Assembly: GCA_030549495.1 (NCBI GenBank)
Contig: JAUIRK010000686.1
Location: 62,001-126,000, forward strand
Origin: Nectonema munidae
Taxonomy: Eukaryota > Nematomorpha > Nectonematoida > Nectonematidae
Direction: 5' to 3'
DNA length: 64,000 nucleotides
The translations under genes were made by a program, and so were the position numbers. Positions 42,701-51,700 of the stretch are shown one piece after another. Position 1 is the first letter of the stretch, and every line of letters starts with the position of its first letter. A model generated the notes under the pieces. That model did not search any database, was not told the DNA's origin, and worked only from the letters and a program-made list of their open reading frames with translations.

Positions 42701-45700
42701 AGTAAGCCAAGCAATACAATGGTCGAGTGACACCATCAGAATTTAAAAAACAAACTGTTTAATTAAAAATTTAGAATTATTATAACACTTTGTTAGAAGG
42801 TAGTAACATGTCATTTGTTTCCAAAAGTGAAAAAATGTAAAACTTGTATAGATAGCTTGTATTTAAAATACAAACATAAGTAAAAAATATCAGTAAGATC
42901 TGTGCTTGATATTTCTACTTTCTTATTTTCTCTCTTTCGTATAACTCAACGTATTAATAAGAGACAAATTCTTTATTTCATTCATTCTTCAAAAACTGAC
43001 AAGTTTTAATGAGCATTGTTGACGCATTACTTTTAAACATCCACGCGAAAAGCACTTTATTATTATTTCTAGCTTTCTCTATATACGCGAATGAACGCAT
43101 GACAGCTAAGTTTGCAAAATGGGTGAAAAATCGGGGTAACATGCTAAGCTGGTTGAAAAGATACGTATTCATTAGATAGGGGTGAAATTACACCGATATA
43201 TTTTTCCTATTCAGAAGGTGTATGTCAACGTAGTATTAGCAATTGACAATTGGAAATGTATCCGATCTTCGTCTCTACTAAAGAGTTTTGCATCTATTTA
43301 CATTTTTGTTTGATATTGAAAGACCATTAAAAACGTTTAAATGAAAGAATTCTGTGAAAAAATTCGTCTCCACTGGGGCTCAAAATCACAAATGAAGTGG
43401 AAACTCTTTCTCCACTTAGTCTCAATGAATTCCATACCACGATTCCTTCACTTGTGTTTGTTAATACTATCTTCAATGTATATCTTTACAATAGTTTTTA
43501 GTTTGTAGGTTGTTTCACCATTATACATTCCCTGTGAGTATTTCCAGCGATGGCTATACTTTTTTACTTCAAATTAAATTTGTTTTCTTTTTTTGAACTG
43601 ATAGATTTCACTAATAACGAGATAGTGTAACCTATGGGTTAACGACAAAAACATATCTTATACATAAACCCGTACGTACCAGAACATAATACATGTTGAC
43701 ACAACACATGAATTCTATATAGTATTATATGCATATACAACGTCGTAAAAGCATAAGTTGAGTTGATATAGAAATTCAATGAAATATACAGACCTCGGTG
43801 GTGTATTGGTGTACCACTCTGAAAGCCATATTCAGAGAACTGTAGTTCAACTTGCAGTTGAAACTAGTTCAAGTAATTTTTTTTGATACATAGCCACTTT
43901 GTCTCAATCGATATATATACCATGATTGCTTCACTTGTAAGTCGTAAATTGAGGCCATATAATTAATTTATCTGCTATAATTGTAACATAACAAACATAC
44001 AACATTAGATATAACTTTTTGAATTTTTCTGTTAGACTTTTTTATTAGTAATAAATGCTAAAAGTTGGAGTAAAATAATTCCTAACTACAAAAGAAGAGT
44101 AATATTAAGTATGTTAGCGATGAATTTACCATTTAATTTATTCTAAAAATATACTTTCCACGAAAATTTTACAAATTCAGTTGGTCTTGTTCCATTTGTG
44201 CTTTGAATGTGTTTACAGCACTCACTATTTGATAACATTGAAAATGCATCAAAATACGATGACAAAATACATGCCCATTATAATTTTTATGACTTGAAAA
44301 TGTTGACACGATACTTAAATTGATGGCTTAATGTGAGTGTGTTTTTTATGTAGCATGTTTTTAACTCAATTTGTTTGTTGTATTAGATAATTACGATTTG
44401 ATGTATTTTGCCTGCAAATGAAATGAATTATTTTTAAGTACGGAGTCTTCTCTATCGAATTCCACATTTTCAAATACAGTAGCCAGAAGAGAGAGCGTTT
44501 CTACCCGCTTTTTTGCTTCTACTGCAAACAACTCTCATCCCAATTCTAATTACAAAATTTCCCTTTCATTAAACTCTCACCACTCTTCCCCTCAACACCG
44601 CCTAACACAACAACAACCAAACAGTGAACAGAGCAAATCTCCATTCTTAGACGTTCCTATCTCTTTTCTTTTAAAAATATTTTTCCATAATATCCTTTTT
44701 ATATTGTTTTAGGCGTTTGTAAAAACTGAAGACGAATTGAACAAAACTCTAAATGAAACAAAAAAAGTTTTGCAATCGGTGAGTATTAATTATAATAATG
44801 CTTCCTATTCACATTTTTACTTGAGTTTCATAATACGTGCGTCAACTCTTATCAATACATTATTATTTTGAGTTTTTATAAACTAAGAACTATTATTATC
44901 TAATAAACGAGATGTGTCTAAACTTTTAAAAATAATCAATTTGCACAAAAAAATCCTTCATAATACTTTCCATTTATTATACTTGCGCTAATTGGTTTGT
45001 TTAAATTTCTTGAAAGTAGTTTCTCTGAGTAAGGTATATCTTTTCAATTTTATTTTGTCATGTGTTAGATAAAGCCACGTACCCTGTTTTTTCAATTAAT
45101 TCAACAATGCCTTTTATGTAATACATGTAAAGTATTTTCTGATTCTGTAGCAAGCACCCGCACAAGCCTAAGAATACTCTTACAAAATGAATGACAAGTT
45201 TCAGAATTCACAATTATGCCAACATTTTTCGTGTTTTGCAATGAGCAAAGTCTCTAATGATAGAGTTAAAATTCATTAATGCAAGAAGTATATGAATTTG
45301 ATTATAATTAAAGGAAACTTTAAAAAATCTATATCAATTTTTGGAAAATTAATTCTTATATTTAACAATGGACTATTCGCAATAGTCCGTTTTATTCGCG
45401 TTTTGCCATTCGAAACTCTTTTTTTTCGGATTTCATTTTTGGTCTTTCCTTAGTTTTACCTATAATTTGTTCTTCATAAACTTTTTTTCTTTTGATCTGT
45501 TATTTACATGGCCAATCCATCTTAATCACTGTATTTATTTCATTTATATTACAAAGGCTTCTTATTTTTGGTATTGAATTGAACTTACACATTATTCTCA
45601 ACATTCTTATTTCTGTTTTATTTAAATTATTTTTCTCAGCTTCTATAAACGCCCAACTCTGACGCCCATACACTGAACTTGGCATATAGCTACTTTTATA

Positions 45701-48700
45701 TAAATTTCCGCTTAAACTTATAGAATAAGTATTACTACACTAAAACTGCTATATAAACTGCTATATAAACTATAACTGCTTTTAATTTCTTTTCTATCCC
45801 TATCACTAATTATTCATTTGATTACACTATCTTTCGCATATGCCACCTCTCACTCTCTCCGATGCGAGGACCTTATATGCTTGCAGTCCAAGAGTGACCA
45901 TATTTCTTCGTATTTTCTTCATGTTGTTTTGATTAAGATAAAAGAAAAATCGGAAAGCAGCAAATCTCCTTATGGAAGTAGGTGTACGCTGACGCCAAGA
46001 AGTTTCCATTTTTCATCTAAAGCGAATAGCGACACATACCGTGATCAAAGGCGCTTATCCACTCCCTTATTCATTTCTCCATCTTCAAAATTGAATTCTG
46101 GTAATAAAGTCATTCAAAGTTTATGCCAATACAGTTTTCCCAAATTGTTGTGTACCTTTTTGTTTTAGAAGAAAGATTACCTCCCAAGCCAACTAATAAT
46201 GTGAAGAACTTTTATTCTGCCAAGAATTTCAAGCCTTCGCTTTCCGTCCAAAGCTTCTCAAGAGCATTTTCATCAGCCAATGACGAGTAATGTTGTTAAA
46301 TTAAATAAATTTCCGAGATTAGCGCAGCGCTAGACAAGCCACTGATGAAAGTTTCATCTATAAATTATTTTTATGAACAAAAGAATACGTCATTTTTGAA
46401 TAGTAAAGTAGAATCTCTCTTTTAATTACTGGTGTAGCGATTCCAAAAATTTTACCGATGTCGATTCCGATTTTTTACGTTTACCTCCCGATTCTATTAC
46501 CGAACGTCTAATTCTTGTGGAAAGAACTAGAAATAATCACATATGCTTAATTAATTAAAGGAACTGGTCAAAATTTGTTGCAAAGCTGTAACTATATCCA
46601 TGATTTTCCTTTAAATCTGCAAATAAAAGACTAATAATTTTACCAATTTAAAAATGAATGATGGCACGATTAATCGCTAATCGCAAGAATTGTGTTCTTA
46701 ATTGCCCGCATGGAAATCGTATCACGAAAATTTGCTATCTTTCTTACTACTTTATTGCGATTTCTCAAATCGTCTGAAAAGTTTAATAAAATGAAGCTGA
46801 TGAAAACTTGTCTTAAAATCTGTCCTACATTTAAAACTTTAATCTGCATTTGTTCGTAACATTATATAATTTTCATATTTCGCACAGTTTAGAAGTAAGG
46901 CCTGTAGCATAGTTTCAAGCCTTTAAGCTTCAATTCACGCGTCATCTTTATTTCTTGTATGACTTTAGTTTAATTTAAAAAAACCTTGTGATCAGCTTCA
47001 ATTATACAAATCTTGTTCATATATTACGCGCCCTTTCTATGTGTCTTATATAAGCCTTATTCTCGTGTACTTTGTTGCATGTTTTATCACTCCTAATGTT
47101 ACTAAGATACTTCACTTCTTTCTTTTACACTTTTTATAATGTTTTAGAATGTTAAATGAGGAGTTTACCTTGTATTGATTTTGTCACAACAGGTTTCAAA
47201 TAGATATAATAGATTCCATAGATATAAGCGTTAAATCTAAGAAATTAAAACTTTCACCATCCCCGTGAAGGCTCAACTCTAGAAAATCTTAATTTTAAAC
47301 GCCTATATAGTTCATTTATCCTAGCACTGTCTCTGATAGGCTTAGTTGCTGTTGTAGGAATGCTGAATACGCAAACTAAGCTTGATTTTTCAAAACTAAA
47401 AGTTATTTTTTGAATCAAAATGTATTGCGATAGTAATCGACTTTTTTGAGAATCAGATTTGTGACAAAATTTAGTATCCTCGTAAAATCTTTTTGAAGAA
47501 ATCTTGGAGCGTGAGTAAGGTTGATTGGATAATGGGTTTCGATAACTCAAGGCGTTCGGTTTGATCCAGCATCAAGCCTCTTTTCCTAATAGTTCGATGC
47601 AAGCGCCTTCTCAATGAAAACACTTCACTGTAGCTTTACCTTTTTTTTAATTTATTTTTAAAAATTTCAATTAATGCTGGCGAGTACTAAAAAATGGCCG
47701 CTTATTACCCAGTAGGTACATCCCTACTTTTAAAATATAACCCCTTTCTATTGTCTATGCAATTATTTTTAAGACATGGTGTTGAATGAAGTATATAGTA
47801 TTATATTAATGCATACTCTTTATATTTCATGTATCATCAAAAATATAATGGCTGGATTCCCACACTAAAATATAAGGCTGGCCCAACACTGCCTACTGAA
47901 CCCATTTATTTTATTTAGGTGTTCTTCTAGTGTGTCACCCACCATTAAGTCGACAGATATGTATACGGCCTCTGAAAAAGACGTTTTGCCATTGTCTCCT
48001 TTTGCAAGCAAAGTTAACCGATGGAAGAGTGTGAACATATTATCAAACAGGCATCCCACTACTCCATCACAAAGACTTAGCTCGCTCACTCCACAGTCCA
48101 AGCTTTTGCCTAGAGAAATATCTGCCTCGGATCGCGTTCCCTCATTCAAGGATCTGTCGTGCAGCAAAAGTCTGCACTCCTTCTCTCCCTTTAATCCGTT
48201 TCACAGTGGTGTAGTGCATCGCAACCCCTCCCCTTACACACTCAACGCAGGATCTAAACTCAGTCTTCTGCACAATCCCACTTCTCCCTCTTCTGTATTT
48301 TGTTTATTCTTTATAATGCATCACCTGTCCTAATGCTATAACTGATATACTCGTCCCTGTATTTGATAGTTTTCTAAATCTCTTAAAAATATTAGATGAT
48401 TCAAAAAATTGCTTATCATGTCTTTTATTAGGATTAAGATGTTCTTCCAACTTATTTGTCTTGCATTTTTATTCTTAAAGCTTCATATTGAACATTAAAT
48501 TTTTAGTTATGCAAAAAAAATTAAAAAAAACGATAACATTATTTTTTAATTTTAATTTCAAGCTACCTTAATGCCTAAACATGTCTGAATTTAACTGAAA
48601 AACAAATTAAAAAATTCACAAAGTAATTTTTTTTAGCAAAGATAAAACATTTTGCACTAAAATCGAGATCAGTTAAAGAGGTTTATTCGTAGTGTTATTA

Positions 48701-51700
48701 CATAATCAGCAGTTAATTTTCTTTCATTTTATATTAATATCAATAGTGTAATTTTTAAAAAAAAAGTTACTTAAAGTAGATTTATCTTAGCAAACATGAT
48801 ATGATGTATTTATTTGGCTTTGAAAGATTCATTTCTCTAAAAAAAAATCTTACGTTCACATTCTCAAAATTAGTTTTCAACTCAGTGTTAAAAGTTAAAA
48901 GAAAGCTTTTTTTAACCATTTCTAATTGAGTTCGAAATTTTATATTAAGATTACCTCTAAGTAAATGTCGTTTATCTATGTCCTCTAATTAATGATTATG
49001 AATTAATTTTTTATCTGCTTTTTATTTTGTATAAAGTTGAGGATGTCAGGTATTTATTTTATTTTTATTTTTAAAATTTAAAGACCATTCATTACTTATC
49101 TGTACTTTTTATGAAATTTATATAAATACCTTAAATCCTTCACGGCCTATAAAATTCCCTTCCGAAGATATAACCGTGTTTATATTTGCATAGTAATTTA
49201 TTTTATCTGTTATTATATCTAGTTTTTTAATGGTGTTATCTTCCTCGCAATATATGATGTGTTAATTATCACTAGATAACCACAAATAGCAGTGTTTCTG
49301 CAATAATCAACACTCGCACTTTTGAAAAAAGACGTGGCGAAGACATAAACAACAACAACCTTCCCAGTACTGACACGGGCACTTTTCACACAAATCCCAC
49401 GCCTCTCGAAACCTTTAGTAATACGAAGTATCAAAGAAGAAATACGACAAGTATTCTACCCAATGCACTGCCACTCACTCTCTCCTCGTAAGTCTTTCTT
49501 TGTATTTTCAACTTGGCCTTTCTTATCAATGCTCATCCGTCTCTTTCGTTGCTCTGCCACTGTTTTGCCTTCTTTTCAAAGCACGGACCGGTACTTTTCA
49601 CTGGAAACAACAAATATTTTGGTTAACCGTTCATACCAAATTCATGCTGCCTCATTTTTTTATTTAAATTTCTATGTTAGTGCGAGCACACTGTGTAACG
49701 AGTTTTAGGGCTGTAAGTATCTGAATCTACTCTGATAACGGTGAATCCAAAAAAAACCACCACAAAAACAACACCAACAAACACCCATTAATTTTTGATC
49801 AAACCCGTGACGAGTGGTAAACCTGCTGAGGAAGTAGGGGGAACGTCATTAACTTTTGGAAAGAGAAGATAATAATTGTTCTATCGATTATTATTATTAC
49901 TTTATCAATATAATGGATATGCGAAACTGCAAAGCTGCATTATTCACGCAGTAGAAACGTAAGAGATTTTTTCACAAAGTTTATTTATTTAAATTTTAAA
50001 ATAGGTTTATTGCAATATTAAAAAAGGCGCTTTTCGATTCCCATTCCGATTAATCATCCCTCCCATCACTCGTCATTACTACAACTTACTTTTTTAAATA
50101 TAGTATGTCCAAAACATGTCTAGACTTCTACAAAACAAAAAACAGACAGTAGCAGATGTATCACTTTCATCAATTCAAAAATAAAACCACAGCAAATCCT
50201 TCACAGAAGCATTTAACAACAAATTCACAAACAAACTCACATATCACAGAGAAAATCAACAGAACCCTAGACAGCAAAATTAATCATCACCATTTCCAAC
50301 AACAACAACAAAGCTCTTGTTCCAGACAACTTCTCCGACATCCTCCAAAACCTTTGACCCAGAGAGGCTTTCTCACTCCTAACTCACATATTTAACATAC
50401 CGATCAACGAAAACACTATACCACACTTCTCGAAACTTACATATGCCACTACACAACCCCAACAAAAATAAAAACATTAGTGACTTATCTCTGTACTTTC
50501 CCCCATCGCAAAGATACTTCAAAAAAGGTACTTAGGCACATACCGCCCCAAATATCGCTCACCAACACGGATTCATAAAACAGTTTTGCGGATCATACAC
50601 CACATCGTTGTAAACGGTATGCCAGAACAAGAATCCTGATCACGACCAAATAGACTTAAACAAAAGCATCCATACATAATCTATCTCAAACTACATAAGT
50701 ACATTACACCCTAACTAAAACATCAACAAAGCCCTCTCCGCAAGAACACTCTACACAATTAAACACGCATACGCGCCACACACTCGCGCAACTCACGGCT
50801 AATAAACTTTATGCCACATACGCATTTACTTTACAACACTAACACCTCTTGGAATGCCCACGCTTACAAAAACTCGCACACCATTAGACCATTCGGCGAA
50901 CCCAGAAGCAGTTAGTACTTTGCTGGTGGTCATGTTTAATGGAGCGACCACCAACCAACTATCAACGTTACGGTGATAGTCTATTGGAGGCAAACAACAC
51001 CATTTTAATATATTCTCATTGTGCTGAGATAGCGTGCATGTTATGCTTTTTCATTTATAGTGCTCCACAAATTCATGTTACTGAATGTTGTATATACATA
51101 AGGTAGTGAATTTTTTATAATCTTCAATTCGTCAAATGAATCTTAACCATATCAGTTTATGATCATGAAAGGAGAATTACAATTTTGACATAATGAATAA
51201 TAAAAAAAATGGTCACATTTTTATCTTAAAATGTTTATTATTTATTTTCTTACTAAATTTACGATGGTAATTAAAAATCTAGATTGCAAAAAAAGAACAT
51301 TTAATAACTGCTTATAATTTTTTCTATTTGAATGAAAAGGCCTACATCAATTCCACGGATCAATGGTATTCCTAAATCTCCTAGCACAGTTTTAAGCGAA
51401 GAAGAACTATCGATTCTTTCTAATAACCATCAGGAATCGTCTCCTAATTCACAAAATACCTCAAGCTTAGGTATTTTAAAGCATCTTATTTCAATTTTGA
51501 TTACTTTTCATATTACTTATTTTGTAAAGAATTCAAATGGGAATCCTCAGAATCCAAAAAATCTTCCAATGTTTTTAGTGAGGTAAGCTTATTTCATTTA
51601 TTCATCTTCCTCTTCCTTATATTACATATTCAATTATTATCGATCAATGAATCGTAGATTAAACACCATGATTTTTAAATACTTTTCTAAATTAAAGAGC